34,510 nucleotides of DNA from Candidatus Nanoarchaeia archaeon. Its GTDB lineage: Archaea > Nanobdellota > Nanobdellia > Woesearchaeales > DATDTY01. A program made the translations under genes and the position numbers. Position 1 is the stretch's first letter; the number at the start of each line of letters is the position of its first letter. Below, piece after piece: positions 9,538 through 18,106 of the stretch. The stretch spans positions 1-34,510 of the forward strand of contig DATDTY010000001.1 of NCBI GenBank assembly GCA_035290625.1. Reading direction: 5' to 3'. Under the pieces are notes generated by a model, which ran no database searches, was not told the origin of the DNA, and worked only from the letters and a program-made list of their open reading frames with translations.

Positions 9538-10107
9538 CTAATGCGAAAGATAATCCTGCATCGTAATCCTCTTTTGGTGTCTAAATACTGCGCCGACTTC
9601 CTTCAGTGGTAGGGTATGCGCCTCCTCCCATTCGTAAATACTCTTTGCATCTGCGGCATCAGGAATAACCAAGATCGGCCGGGTCAGGATAAACAATGTT
9701 TCCTCCGGATTGTCATAGTCATAGGTTTGGAACTGCGCCAGTAAAGAAAATGGATCCTCGCATCTCTCCATACTTTCAATCAAGCCCCAATCTGCCCTCA
9801 GGCTCCTGATCAGGCTGTCTGATGGCATTAATCCAATTGCAGATGCAACAGCTTCATACCTTCTTTTCCATGGTGATACGTAGTGGTCTTGAGCATTTCT
9901 GTTTTGAAATACTCCGCTTAAAGAAAGGTAATGATAACAGAGTGGTTCCTCAAGCAATTGCTGTCTATGCGGCAGACTCTGGTAAAACTCCGATTCTGGA
10001 ACTTCTGCGGAAACCAGGACGTCCAGGAATAAGTCAGGCTGAGGAGCCATAATCCCGGGATGCCTTCCAAGTTCATTGAATAATTTTTCAGCGACTTGCT
10101 TTTCCAT
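9538..10107 (-). CDS. Hypothetical soluble protein (189 residues)
   Basis: A full-length frame with ordinary amino-acid composition and no signal peptide or membrane span. I chose ATG 10107 (MEKQVAEKLF) instead of the upstream start at 10146 because TTATAA at 10131-10136 lies 26 bases before it, which fits a leaderless transcript and would fall inside the longer version. The protein is acidic, with many aromatic residues and no Cys cluster or nucleotide-binding motif. I do not recognise the family. It stands alone, reading away from the pilin genes on the other strand. Confidence 0.7.
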   Translation of the reverse strand: MEKQVAEKLFNELGRHPGIMAPQPDLFLDVLVSAEVPESEFYQSLPHRQQLLEEPLCYHYLSLSGVFQNRNAQDHYVSPWKRRYEAVASAIGLMPSDSLIRSLRADWGLIESMERCEDPFSLLAQFQTYDYDNPEETLFILTRPILVIPDAADAKSIYEWEEAHTLPLKEVGAVFRHQKRITMQDYLSH

Positions 10108-10199
10108 AGGCAGGAGAAGGATACCCTTCTTTATAAGTTTTCGCAAATCTCAAAACTGCTTCAGCTGCATCTGCTTTTCAACAATCCTCCAAAGCAAAT

Positions 10200-10208
10200 C
10201 TTAAATAC
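10200..10208 (+). promoter_or_regulatory. TATA box of the pilin operon
   Basis: CTTAAATAC, centred 26 bases before ATG 10230; predicts a leaderless transcript for the first pilin gene and the overlapping genes behind it. Confidence 0.6.
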
Positions 10209-10229
10209 CCATGATCTCTGAAGAGAGCT

Positions 10230-10646
10230 ATGGGAACAAGAGGCCAGGTCAGCATGGAGTATATGTTTGGGTTTGGGTTCATGCTTCTGCTGCTCCTTGT
10301 GCTCCTCGTCTTCATCTTTGACAGGAACCGGGAGCTTGGCGAGGCAAAGGTCTTCCTGGACAAGAAGTCTGAGTGCCTCAAGTTCTCAGCTCTCCTTAAC
10401 TCACTCACAACAGCAGGCGATGGCGCAGAAGCCCATACCTCGACTCCTTACTTTGTCACCATCTTTAACACCAGCTTGATCAATGTACGGGAGATTGCCA
10501 ACATCTCCAGCGAGAACCTCTCGGCAAAGCCTGGCTCTGACGTGACCTGCACCTTCACAGGAATCTCTCCTTACTATCAGTTTACAGGTCCTGTCACCCT
10601 TAGGAATGTTCAGGATCGGATCACAATCAGCAATGAAACAGCATAA
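10230..10646 (+). CDS. Class III signal-peptide pilin
   Basis: A 138-residue prepilin. The N-terminus MGTRGQVSMEY followed by a 17-residue hydrophobic helix is the archaeal class III signal: processing between Gly5 and Gln6 by an EppA-type prepilin peptidase, with the Q-x-S-x-E-Y motif kept after the cut. Residues about 30-138 form the exposed head, with Cys49 and Cys109 that might pair. It opens an operon of four overlapping pilin-like genes (the next starts 14 bases before this one stops). It is probably the main or an initiating subunit of the pilus powered by the ATPase at 14485. Confidence 0.88.
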   Translation: MGTRGQVSMEYMFGFGFMLLLLLVLLVFIFDRNRELGEAKVFLDKKSECLKFSALLNSLTTAGDGAEAHTSTPYFVTIFNTSLINVREIANISSENLSAKPGSDVTCTFTGISPYYQFTGPVTLRNVQDRITISNETA

Positions 10647-11115
10647 GGCTCAGATCGGCATCGCAGGCTTCCTGATGGCCATGGCCATATTTTCCGGGCT
10701 CCTGATCATCCTCATATCCACATGGAACCTCTATCTCACCCGTTTTGAAACCACAGCAGCGCTCAAGGAGATGCAGCTCAAGGCATCCCAGGTTACAGAT
10801 ATCCTTATCCAAACACAGGGTTATCCTCCTGACTGGGAAGACTCCCCTTCCACAATGCTCCTCATTGGCCTTGCAGCCTCTGACCACAATCTTTCCAGAC
10901 AAAAGCTCGAAGCTCTCCCTAATATTTCCTACACCTCCTTCAAGAATAGCCTCACCCTTTTCTCCTATGATCTCTTCCTGGATATTGCTTACCTTGACGG
11001 AACCTCAATACTAACCTATGGAAAGCCCTTTAACGGAACCTTATCAGTTCAGTCAAGCCGTATTGTGACGTATGATGGCAAAACAGCCTCCCTTCGTGGA
11101 CTCCTCTGGCACTAA
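10633..11115 (+). CDS. Pilin-like membrane protein
   Basis: About 160 residues from ATG 10633; an upstream non-ATG start would run further into the first pilin gene. The N-terminus (MKQHKAQIGIAGFLMAMAIF) is a short basic leader followed by one long hydrophobic helix, the layout of type IV pilins. The head domain is extracytoplasmic by analogy and carries several Asn-x-Ser/Thr sites. It overlaps the preceding gene by 14 bases and the following gene by about 44 bases, indicating translational coupling. Probably a minor pilin; the exact peptidase site is not obvious. Confidence 0.75.
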   Translation: MKQHKAQIGIAGFLMAMAIFSGLLIILISTWNLYLTRFETTAALKEMQLKASQVTDILIQTQGYPPDWEDSPSTMLLIGLAASDHNLSRQKLEALPNISYTSFKNSLTLFSYDLFLDIAYLDGTSILTYGKPFNGTLSVQSSRIVTYDGKTASLRGLLWH

Positions 11116-11512
11116 GGCTATGGTCTTTAGCCTCGATGCAGCAATCGCAGTTAGCATCGCAGCTGTCCTGATGGTGTCTGCAGCTGTCGCAATCGCCTCG
11201 TACACCCCTGAAACTGCCTCTGCAGTTCCTATGCTGAAGCTTGGCTATGATGTCGTTGCTGTCCTGGAGCAGCAAGGAGCATTTTCGAAAAGCGAGGAGG
11301 GTATTAAAGATGATCTCCTGCAGCTGCTTCCTGTTAACTATGATATGCGGCTTGCGATCTCCTCGCTCAATCAGTCAAACGCAACACGCTACCGCGTTGT
11401 TGAAAGCACTGGCTCAAATCCCAGCAACCGATTTGTTGGCGCAGGAGAGATGGTTGCCACCACTTCAGGCCTTGAGCACCATCTTGTGAGGTTTTGGATA
11501 TGGGTCAAATAA
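11072..11512 (+). CDS. Pilin-like membrane protein
   Basis: A 146-residue protein (ATG 11072, with a second ATG directly after). A polar leader ending SGTKAMVFSLDA precedes a hydrophobic helix (about residues 22-43), as in prepilins. The remaining 100 residues are a small soluble head with one Trp-rich end (FWIWVK). It overlaps its upstream neighbour by about 44 bases and ends just before the next pilin-like gene, so it belongs to the same transcript. Likely a minor pilin or pseudopilin. Confidence 0.72.
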   Translation: MMAKQPPFVDSSGTKAMVFSLDAAIAVSIAAVLMVSAAVAIASYTPETASAVPMLKLGYDVVAVLEQQGAFSKSEEGIKDDLLQLLPVNYDMRLAISSLNQSNATRYRVVESTGSNPSNRFVGAGEMVATTSGLEHHLVRFWIWVK

Positions 11513-11517
11513 CCTGC

Positions 11518-12318
11518 ATGCGTTCCAACACTCTGGGCAAAAAGGGGGTTTTCCTTACACTCATCACCACCCTGCTCTCCTTGCTCATCCTTGGCCTTGC
11601 CATCCTTGCCAGAGATCAGGAATCCAAGGAAAGCGAGGCGATCATCCCTACAGTTGCCATCTTTCAGCGCATCCATGCTCTTGAGATGTCCATCGAAAAA
11701 AGCGTGCAGGCAGTCTTCAGCCAGAGTTCAGCAGTCAGTGTTGCAGCCACTCAAAACCAGGTCATCATTACCCAATCCCTTCCAAACAACCTAAATGAGA
11801 CCTACAGGCAGGAGCTTGGCCGCCTCAGTCGCTTTATCACTGAAAACAGGAGCTACCTTAATCTGAGCGCAGATTTCACACTCTCTGCAGGATTCAATTA
11901 CACGCAGGATTCCTTTGGCTCTAGGGTCATTATGATCAGGCACTCGCCTTCTGTTGCATCCTATGAGCTTTATTTCCTCTCCAACCAGAGCAATGCAACC
12001 ATTGACATAGAGCAATGGAGCAGCGGAGCAACCAGCCTTTCAGTCATTGTTGAATCATCAACCGGCTGGCTCAGGTCTGAAAGCCGTGATGTCAACCTCA
12101 GCAATCCTGGAAGCATCGAGCTTGAAAACCTTGCAGGAGACCTTGAGATAAGCTGGGATGACGATAACTTAACAATAGGCTCATCGGCAGAGACCCTGCT
12201 GTTCAGGCTTACAGCCTCCTACTCAGGAAACGCCCCCCCAGTTGTTTTCCCTTCCATGCTCAGGTTCAACTTCTCTCAGTATGGGATAAGCAAGGTGAGT
12301 GATGTGAGGGTTGGTTAA
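11518..12318 (+). CDS. Large pilin-like surface protein
   Basis: About 266 residues from ATG 11518, six bases after the preceding stop (an in-frame ATG at 11500 is also possible). The leader MRSNTLGKKG followed by VFLTLITTLLSLLILGLAIL resembles a prepilin signal with cleavage after Lys-Lys-Gly. A short helix (about 40-75) is followed by a long beta-rich, Ser/Asn-rich extracytoplasmic domain with many Asn-x-Ser/Thr sequons. It is the last of the four overlapping pilin-type genes and the largest, fitting an adhesin or tip subunit, though that role is inferred only from size and order. Confidence 0.72.
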   Translation: MRSNTLGKKGVFLTLITTLLSLLILGLAILARDQESKESEAIIPTVAIFQRIHALEMSIEKSVQAVFSQSSAVSVAATQNQVIITQSLPNNLNETYRQELGRLSRFITENRSYLNLSADFTLSAGFNYTQDSFGSRVIMIRHSPSVASYELYFLSNQSNATIDIEQWSSGATSLSVIVESSTGWLRSESRDVNLSNPGSIELENLAGDLEISWDDDNLTIGSSAETLLFRLTASYSGNAPPVVFPSMLRFNFSQYGISKVSDVRVG

Positions 12319-12381
12319 GTTATTACTTCTAAGTGATTAAAATAGAAAGATTTATAAAGGGACGTTTCTGTGTATATTTGT

Positions 12382-13044
12382 ATGGAAATACGACTATTAG
12401 CTATAGATGAACCTACGTATCCTGATGGATCTGATATAGCATATTTTATGCTAGCAATAGAAGAATCTGTATCTGATTATGATGTTATTGTTGCTCCTGA
12501 AGCCGCATTTTCTACTAAGCCTGTCTTGCCTAAAGAAGGCAAAGACAGACTTGTTGAGAGGATTAGGGGCGCGTCTGAGGGGAGCAGCACTCTTGTACTG
12601 CCCGGAACGTTTCTTTGGAAAGACAATGGACAGCTATACAATTCATCGCCAATTGTGTCAGATGGAAGAGTGCTCAAAGAGTATTTTAAGGAAACTACTG
12701 ATCGCCAGGATCAATACGTTGCTGATACCGAGGGACTTGTTCATATCACTGGGAATAACCAAGGGGGGGCAGATTGGAATGGAATCAATGTTGGAGTAGA
12801 GATTTGCAGAGATCATGGTATGGGAAGATTAAAGAGATGGATTGAGAATTTTGGTATGCGTAAGCCGGTAGACTTACATGTAGTGCTTTCTCGAGGAATA
12901 TATTATCATCCCCCTCACGATATGAGTGGAGAGCAGGGTTCTTTTGTTTTGTGTGATGGGGTAAATGGAAGCAGTGATGTCAGGAGGAATTCTAGATTAC
13001 TCCAAGGGGAACACACCTTCTTTGGAACACGGTATAGACTTTAG
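12382..13044 (+). CDS. Nitrilase-superfamily (carbon-nitrogen hydrolase) protein
   Basis: About 220 residues from ATG 12382. The Glu-Lys-Cys triad is visible: Glu40 (VAPEAAF), Lys103 (YFKETT) and Cys142 (GVEICRDHG), matching CN-hydrolase enzymes that cut amide or nitrile bonds. The protein is shorter than typical members (about 260-280), lacking part of the C-terminal region, and its substrate cannot be told. TTTATAAAG at 12351-12359 gives a leaderless start at 12382, 26 bases away. Codon use is more AT-rich than in the pilus genes on both sides, and the gene has its own promoter, suggesting that it was inserted into the pilus locus. Confidence 0.82.
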   Translation: MEIRLLAIDEPTYPDGSDIAYFMLAIEESVSDYDVIVAPEAAFSTKPVLPKEGKDRLVERIRGASEGSSTLVLPGTFLWKDNGQLYNSSPIVSDGRVLKEYFKETTDRQDQYVADTEGLVHITGNNQGGADWNGINVGVEICRDHGMGRLKRWIENFGMRKPVDLHVVLSRGIYYHPPHDMSGEQGSFVLCDGVNGSSDVRRNSRLLQGEHTFFGTRYRL

Positions 13045-13105
13045 CATTATTAAGTAGTCAAATGTTCACAATGTTTAAATAGTCCAGAAAGACCCTCGTA
13101 TATGT

Positions 13106-13405
13106 ATGACCAAAGAGCTTTATTTAGGGTATAACCGATATACACAAGAGGTATTTCTTAATATCCGCGGAAATAAAAATGCTGCAGAAGATATAGGCTT
13201 TCGGAGACTTTTTGACGGAACCGATTTTATCAATCCGTTAATGGATTATTTAGTCAAAGACCACGGAACCAGAAAAAAAACTCTGCTTAAAATTGAGATT
13301 CCAGAGCCTGCTGCATCTGAGTTAGAGGAAAAAGTTAGCGATGCAACTGTGGCAAAACAATTGAATAAGTGGAGAGTAAACAAGCTTCCTTATTCTGATT
13401 CGTAA
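13106..13405 (+). CDS. Hypothetical protein (99 residues)
   Basis: A small soluble protein (MTKELYLGYNRYTQEVF start) with a Gly-Asn/Lys-rich turn and a C-terminal charged helix (about residues 68-90). TTTAAATA at 13074-13081 stands about 28 bases before the ATG, the local leaderless pattern. No family recognised. Like the nitrilase-type gene before it, it is AT-rich, has its own promoter, and separates the two blocks of pilus genes. Confidence 0.65.
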   Translation: MTKELYLGYNRYTQEVFLNIRGNKNAAEDIGFRRLFDGTDFINPLMDYLVKDHGTRKKTLLKIEIPEPAASELEEKVSDATVAKQLNKWRVNKLPYSDS

Positions 13406-13475
13406 GGTTTCACCCCTCCAAAATTAACACACAAGTTTAAGAATCCTCATTCTGTGAATGTGATTGGGGAATGGA

Positions 13476-14501
13476 ATGAAGTATTTGAAGGCATTGCTGC
13501 CAAGCCATAACCAGCTTCTGATAGAGTTATCGTTCCTGATCGGCATCGTATTCCTTGGGGCATCATTTATCGGCCAGAACACCAGTTCTTTCTTTGTAGG
13601 CCTCGGCATGCTGTTCTACTCCCTTTATGTCTTTGAGATGAGCCTCTTTGGTGAGGAAAAAGCACAGCAAAAAAAAGTCTCTGTTGTCCTCTTTTTTCTT
13701 ATAGCACTTGGTATCCTGCTCTTCCTTATATTCCTCTCCTACCCAAGGATTATTGAGCCTTTGGCAGGAGTGCCCCTCAGCAAAAACTGGCTGATCTACG
13801 TCCTTATCGCCTTTTTTATCATAGACCTTGCATTCCTGGCAGCTCATATCAGGAAATCAAAATCTGCCAATGCTCCAAACTCTGCTCCCAAAGCTCACAC
13901 CCTTAGAACCCTGCCTAAGGCAGCGCCCAAGAAAGAGGCAATGGAGACAAGCAAGCAGTTGCCAAAACCTCCAAGAAAGCACAAAACGCCAAGACAACTG
14001 TTCTATATCTTCTTGTTCTATGTTGGGATCCTCATCTCCATCTTTAGCCTGGTTTCAGCAGAGTGGATCACCTTTGTCATAATCCTTATAGTCATGGCTG
14101 CAAGCCTCTACAGCTACCGCTTAACACTTCCTGTGAGGCTGGCTGAGAAAGCTCCTTCCAAATCCCCTCCAAAAGCCCCCCTCTGGCAAAGGCTTCTGAA
14201 CAGGCTTGGGCTCAGGATAAAAAAGAAAACATTTGCCCCTGTGGAAATCGAGACTCATCAGCCAAGAGACATCATTGTGAAAGGCGTTGCAAGCTATGAG
14301 ACTGATTTTGACAGGCTCTATGCCCTTGTGCAGGCCAAAAAAATAGTTAAGGCGCAGGAGATTGCTCAGAAGTTTGGAATCAACATTAAAAAGGCAGAGG
14401 AATGGGCCAAGATCCTTGAGTCTTCAAATCTCATTGAGATCCTCTATACTCCATTTGGAGAGTTTACTGTGAGAATAAAAGGCAATGACAAAACCCATTG
14501 A
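13476..14501 (+). CDS. Pilus-locus membrane protein with C-terminal winged-helix domain
   Basis: About 341 residues from ATG 13476 (preceded by GGGGA; an in-frame TTG at 13464 is the longer option). Four membrane spans lie in residues about 15-130, then a Lys/Pro-rich cytoplasmic linker (about 135-175), two more spans (about 180-220), a second linker and a soluble C-terminal domain (about 275-340) that reads as a winged helix-turn-helix (RLYALVQAKKIVKAQEIAQK). A similar domain often accompanies secretion ATPases in archaea. The gene overlaps the ATPase start by 17 bases. It is probably an inner-membrane or docking component for the pilus motor. Confidence 0.75.
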   Translation: MKYLKALLPSHNQLLIELSFLIGIVFLGASFIGQNTSSFFVGLGMLFYSLYVFEMSLFGEEKAQQKKVSVVLFFLIALGILLFLIFLSYPRIIEPLAGVPLSKNWLIYVLIAFFIIDLAFLAAHIRKSKSANAPNSAPKAHTLRTLPKAAPKKEAMETSKQLPKPPRKHKTPRQLFYIFLFYVGILISIFSLVSAEWITFVIILIVMAASLYSYRLTLPVRLAEKAPSKSPPKAPLWQRLLNRLGLRIKKKTFAPVEIETHQPRDIIVKGVASYETDFDRLYALVQAKKIVKAQEIAQKFGINIKKAEEWAKILESSNLIEILYTPFGEFTVRIKGNDKTH

Positions 14502-15984
14502 TGAATACGATATTGAAGCTGAGGGGATGCTTGTAAGGGTTGCCATATCCCATGAGCCAGGCGCTGCCCCGCTCTACCATATCGTAATCACGCAATTCAA
14601 GCCTGCGACAATTGCCCTGTTGAATGACATAAAGCAGCAGCTGATTACAGAGCTTCGCCTCACCTCAACTGAAGTCCTTGATGCGAAGATGATTGACAGT
14701 ATCAAGGAAAAGTTCAAGCAGAAGGCATTTGCCTTGTTCAGCGACAGGCTTCCAAAAGCAAAAAGCGGAGAGCTGAATCTCCTTGTTACCTACCTCACGC
14801 ATGAGATGCTTGGCCTTGGAAAGATTGAGTTCCTGCTGCAGGACAGCCAGCTTGAGGAGATTATCGTCAACTCTGCCAGAGAGCCGATACGGGTATACCA
14901 CAAAAAGCATGGCTGGCTTGAGACGAATATCTTTGTAAAGGATGAGGCTCAGATCCAGAACTATTCCAGCATCATCGCAAGGCGCGTTGGAAGGCAGATC
15001 ACAACCCTTCACCCACTCCTTGATGCACACCTTGTTAGCGGAGACAGAGCAAACGCAGTCCTCTACCCCATAGCCACCAAGGGCAACACAATCACCATCC
15101 GAAAGTTTGTGCGCGATCCCTGGACTGTAACCGACTTCATCCAGAACAAAACAGGGGACTCAACACTCTTCAGCCTGATCTGGATTGCCATGCAGTATGA
15201 GATGAACATCCTCATAAGCGGCGGCACAGGCTCAGGAAAAACATCATTGCTCAATGTGATCATGCCCTTTATCCCATTCAACCACAGGATTATCTCGATT
15301 GAGGACACCCGTGAGCTCCAGCTTCCTGAGTATCTCTACTGGGCTCCGCTTGTGACACGACAGCCTAACCCCGAGGGAAAAGGAGAAGTCACTATGCTTG
15401 ACCTTCTCATCAATGCCCTGCGCATGAGGCCAGACCGGATCATCCTCGGCGAGATCAGGAAAGGCAGGGATGCAGAAGTGCTCTTTGAGGCGATGCATAC
15501 AGGTCATAGCGTCTATGCAACCCTGCATGCAGACTCGATTGGAGAAACGATTCAGCGGCTGATCCACCCGCCAATCAACGTTCCTCCAAACCTGCTTTCT
15601 GCAGTCAACCTCAATGTGGTGATGTTCAGGGATAGAAGGAAGGGGATCAGAAGGATATACCAGGTAGGGGAGTTTATTACAGAGACTGAATCCGCAACGC
15701 CGCAGCCTGGGATCCTCTACAGATGGAAGCCGGAATCAGACGCCATGGTTGAGCACAACAAGCCAACCCGCTTCTTTGACAATCTGGCAAGACATACCGG
15801 CATGACATATGCTGAAATCGCAAAAGACCTCAAAATCAAGGAGAAAATCCTGAACTACATGGTCAAGCATAATCTTAGGGATGTCCAGAGCGTCGGTAAA
15901 ATCATGAGGAAATATTATCTGGACGAAAAGGCAGTGGTCAGCCATGTCCTGGCTGCCAAGAGCCCAAAACAGCTATTGGAGTAG
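14485..15984 (+). CDS. Type II/IV secretion system ATPase, TadA/archaeal pilus type
   Basis: A 499-residue hexameric motor ATPase driving pilus assembly. Residues 1-110 form the N-terminal part, about 110-230 the N2 domain (LTHEMLGLGKIEFLLQD), and about 230-430 the RecA-type core: Walker A GGTGSGKT at 246-253 (Lys252), the Asp-box region SIEDTRELQLP, Walker B DRIILGE (Glu323) and the His box (His338, His341, His348). The last 70 residues are an extra helical tail. Overlap with the upstream gene and a two-base gap to the downstream TadC-like gene show one operon. All catalytic motifs are intact. Confidence 0.96.
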   Translation: MTKPIDEYDIEAEGMLVRVAISHEPGAAPLYHIVITQFKPATIALLNDIKQQLITELRLTSTEVLDAKMIDSIKEKFKQKAFALFSDRLPKAKSGELNLLVTYLTHEMLGLGKIEFLLQDSQLEEIIVNSAREPIRVYHKKHGWLETNIFVKDEAQIQNYSSIIARRVGRQITTLHPLLDAHLVSGDRANAVLYPIATKGNTITIRKFVRDPWTVTDFIQNKTGDSTLFSLIWIAMQYEMNILISGGTGSGKTSLLNVIMPFIPFNHRIISIEDTRELQLPEYLYWAPLVTRQPNPEGKGEVTMLDLLINALRMRPDRIILGEIRKGRDAEVLFEAMHTGHSVYATLHADSIGETIQRLIHPPINVPPNLLSAVNLNVVMFRDRRKGIRRIYQVGEFITETESATPQPGILYRWKPESDAMVEHNKPTRFFDNLARHTGMTYAEIAKDLKIKEKILNYMVKHNLRDVQSVGKIMRKYYLDEKAVVSHVLAAKSPKQLLE

Positions 15985-15986
15985 CA

Positions 15987-16883
15987 ATGAACAGCGTCAA
16001 GATTCCCTTTTCCTTGCTCCCTCCTGCAATATTGGAGAAAGGGAGCCGCCGTTTCCTCTGGCTTGGCAGCATGGCTGAGAGGTTCTTTCCGTTTTTGAGA
16101 CTCTCCCTCCTCCAATCTGAGCTTGGAGTAAAACCCAGGGAGTATCTTGCGTTGTGCATCCTCAGCACGCTTTCCTTTTTTTTTGCAGGAACATTTGTCC
16201 TGTCAGGGCTCCTTCTGCTCTTTAGAGTGGATGCTGCAATCCTTGTAGGTCTCAGCATTATGCTCCTCTTTTCTGCATTTATCTTCATTGAGCAGGTGAT
16301 GTATCCAAGAGTCATTTCCAGCCGCAGGATCAAGGACATTGACCAGAACCTGCTTCCCGCCTTACGGACAATGCTGATTCACGTGAATTCAGGCGTTCCT
16401 CTTTTTGAGGCATTGGTGAGTATTGCTAACGAGCAGTATGGCGCAGTTTCCCTTGAGTTCAAAAAAGCAGTGAAAGCCATCAATGCAGGAATCCCCGAAG
16501 TTGAAAGCCTTGAGAAGCTTGCTGAGGAAAATCCATCGTTCTATTTCCGGAGGGCAATCTGGCAGATTGTGAACGGCATCACTGCAGGAAGCCAGGTGGA
16601 CACAGTCCTGAAAGAAGTCACCCACAGCATCAGCCAGGAGCAGACAATCCAGATAGAGACCTATGGCTCACAGCTCAATCCTCTGGCGATGTTCTACATG
16701 ATTATAGCGGTGATTATCCCTGCCCTAGGCATGACCTTCATGGTTATCATCTCCTCATTCATTGCCTTGTCTGAATCAGGCACTAAGATTATGTTTTGGG
16801 GGATGTATGCCTTTGTCATCTTTTTCCAAATCATGTTCCTTGGCCTTATCCGCACCAAGCGGCCAAATCTCATCGGAGGATAG
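15987..16883 (+). CDS. TadC/FlaJ-like pilus assembly membrane protein (first)
   Basis: A 298-residue platform protein of the T2SSF family. Membrane spans lie near residues 55-80, 85-105, 230-255 and 265-290. The cytoplasmic domain between them contains the family signature around LLPALRTMLIHVNSGVPLFEAL and a long helical stretch with AVKAINAGI. By homology it binds the ATPase and transmits its movement to pilins. It begins two bases after the ATPase stop and ends one base before the second TadC-like gene, so the trio is co-transcribed. Confidence 0.9.
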   Translation: MNSVKIPFSLLPPAILEKGSRRFLWLGSMAERFFPFLRLSLLQSELGVKPREYLALCILSTLSFFFAGTFVLSGLLLLFRVDAAILVGLSIMLLFSAFIFIEQVMYPRVISSRRIKDIDQNLLPALRTMLIHVNSGVPLFEALVSIANEQYGAVSLEFKKAVKAINAGIPEVESLEKLAEENPSFYFRRAIWQIVNGITAGSQVDTVLKEVTHSISQEQTIQIETYGSQLNPLAMFYMIIAVIIPALGMTFMVIISSFIALSESGTKIMFWGMYAFVIFFQIMFLGLIRTKRPNLIGG

Positions 16884-16884
16884 C

Positions 16885-17850
16885 ATGTATCAGTATATCG
16901 GAAAGCTCTACCCTGCTCCATTGAAGAAACGCCTTGAGAAACTCTTGTCCTATTCCAAAATCAGGACAGAGCGTGACAGCCTTATCGGATTTACAGCCCT
17001 GACCACCCTTCTCCTTGCCTTGCTTGCAGGCTTTGGCCTTGGATACCTGTTCAGCATTTCAGCGCTGCTTGTCTTCCTCCTGGCTCTGTTCCTGCTCCAG
17101 GCTCTGCTCTTTATCCTGCTCCTCCTCTCTGCCGAGAGGACTGCAAAGCTTGTTGAAAGCGTGCTTCCTGATGCGCTCCAGCTCATGGCCTCCAATCTGA
17201 GGGCTGGAATGACAAATGACCGGGCATTGTTCATGTCCTCAAGGCCTGAGTTCGGGCCTTTGGCCCATGAGATCAATCTGGTCGGGAAGAAGGTGATGCT
17301 TGGAGAGGAGCTTGAAGATAGCCTCCATGAAATGACTCGCCATATCAAGAGCCAGAGATTGGAGAAAGTTGTTGAGCTCATCACCTCAGGCACACGCTCA
17401 GGAGGCCAGCTTGCCATGCTTCTTGAGCATACCGCCGCTGACCTGAGGCGCCAGTCCATTGTAGACAAGAAGGTGAGGGCGAGCGTCAATATGTATGTCA
17501 TCTTTATTTTTATCGCAGCTGGAATCGCTTCTCCTGTGCTCTTTGGCCTGAGCTCTTACCTTGTTGAAGTGCTCTCAGAGAACATCTCTAGCATTGATCT
17601 GCCTCCAACTGTGACAGCATTGCCTATCTCCCTGTCGAAGATCAGCATCTCTCCAGCTTTTGTGATCCAGTTTTCAGTCATATCCTTGATCACCACAAGC
17701 CTGCTTGCAAGCTTTGTCCTCGGCCTTATCAGCAAAGGCAAGGAAAGCGAGGGATTCAAGTTTATGATACCCCTGCTCTTCCTAAGCCTCTCCCTCTTCT
17801 TCGCCTCCAGGTATATTGTCTCGCATGCATTGGGCGGGCTGTTTGGGTAA
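16885..17850 (+). CDS. TadC/FlaJ-like pilus assembly membrane protein (second)
   Basis: A 321-residue T2SSF-family protein. I chose ATG 16885, directly behind the previous stop and behind CGGAGGA; the open frame extends upstream but only inside the previous gene. Two spans at about residues 38-82, a cytoplasmic domain with SVLPDALQLMASNLRAGMTND and LEKVVELITSGTRSGGQLA, then spans at about 205-230, 255-285 and 295-315. Paired TadB/TadC-like platform proteins are usual in Tad-type and archaeal pili. It closes the pilus operon; structured element copy 1 follows 17 bases later. Confidence 0.9.
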   Translation: MYQYIGKLYPAPLKKRLEKLLSYSKIRTERDSLIGFTALTTLLLALLAGFGLGYLFSISALLVFLLALFLLQALLFILLLLSAERTAKLVESVLPDALQLMASNLRAGMTNDRALFMSSRPEFGPLAHEINLVGKKVMLGEELEDSLHEMTRHIKSQRLEKVVELITSGTRSGGQLAMLLEHTAADLRRQSIVDKKVRASVNMYVIFIFIAAGIASPVLFGLSSYLVEVLSENISSIDLPPTVTALPISLSKISISPAFVIQFSVISLITTSLLASFVLGLISKGKESEGFKFMIPLLFLSLSLFFASRYIVSHALGGLFG

Positions 17851-17867
17851 GCTGCAGATAGGCATCC

Positions 17868-18063
17868 GGCTTCCCTGAAAATGTAGTTGCCGTCAATTCG
17901 TGAGGCTCTTATACGCTGAGACGCCAAACCGACAAGGGGGTCGTCCCACCCGGGGAATGTCGGTCCTCCAGAAGATCTTTGCAGCCGAGCCGGTGGCTAG
18001 CGAGCAAGCTCGCATTGCTCGCTTGCAAGCCACAGCAACCTCGAAGAGATTTTCAGGGAAGCC
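17868..18063 (+). repeat. Structured palindromic element, copy 1 (A subfamily)
   Basis: A 196-nt element. P1 GGCTTCCCTGAAAAT (17868-17882) pairs perfectly with 18049-18063. P2 is GTTGC (17886-17890)/GCAAC (18035-18039), with CTCGAAGAG inserted on the 3' side. P3 is GTGAGGC with GCCGAGC, including tandem G-A/A-G. Core P4 is ACCGACA (17928-17934)/TGTCGGT (17958-17964). A private hairpin with GCGAGCAA/TTGCTCGC arms lies within 17993-18033. AGGCATCC at 17860-17867 is repeated at 18066-18073, an apparent 8-bp target duplication. Copy 6 shares the P1 sequence. The element fills the space after the pilus operon; the TATA box of the next gene (18080-18088) follows. Confidence 0.85.
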
Positions 18064-18106
18064 CTAGGCATCCTAAACCTTTAAATAGAATATCTTTCTG
18101 TGATTA

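Noticed and set aside
9248-9566. Hydrophobic plus-strand frames at 9.25-9.57 kb
   Set aside because: They are antisense to a charged minus-strand frame that has a well-placed TATA box, and they have no promoter or ribosome site of their own.
17868-18063. CRISPR array or tRNA explanation for the hairpin-rich intergenic regions
   Set aside because: There are no regularly spaced direct repeats with spacers, and no cloverleaf or CCA end; the pattern is one long palindrome per locus.
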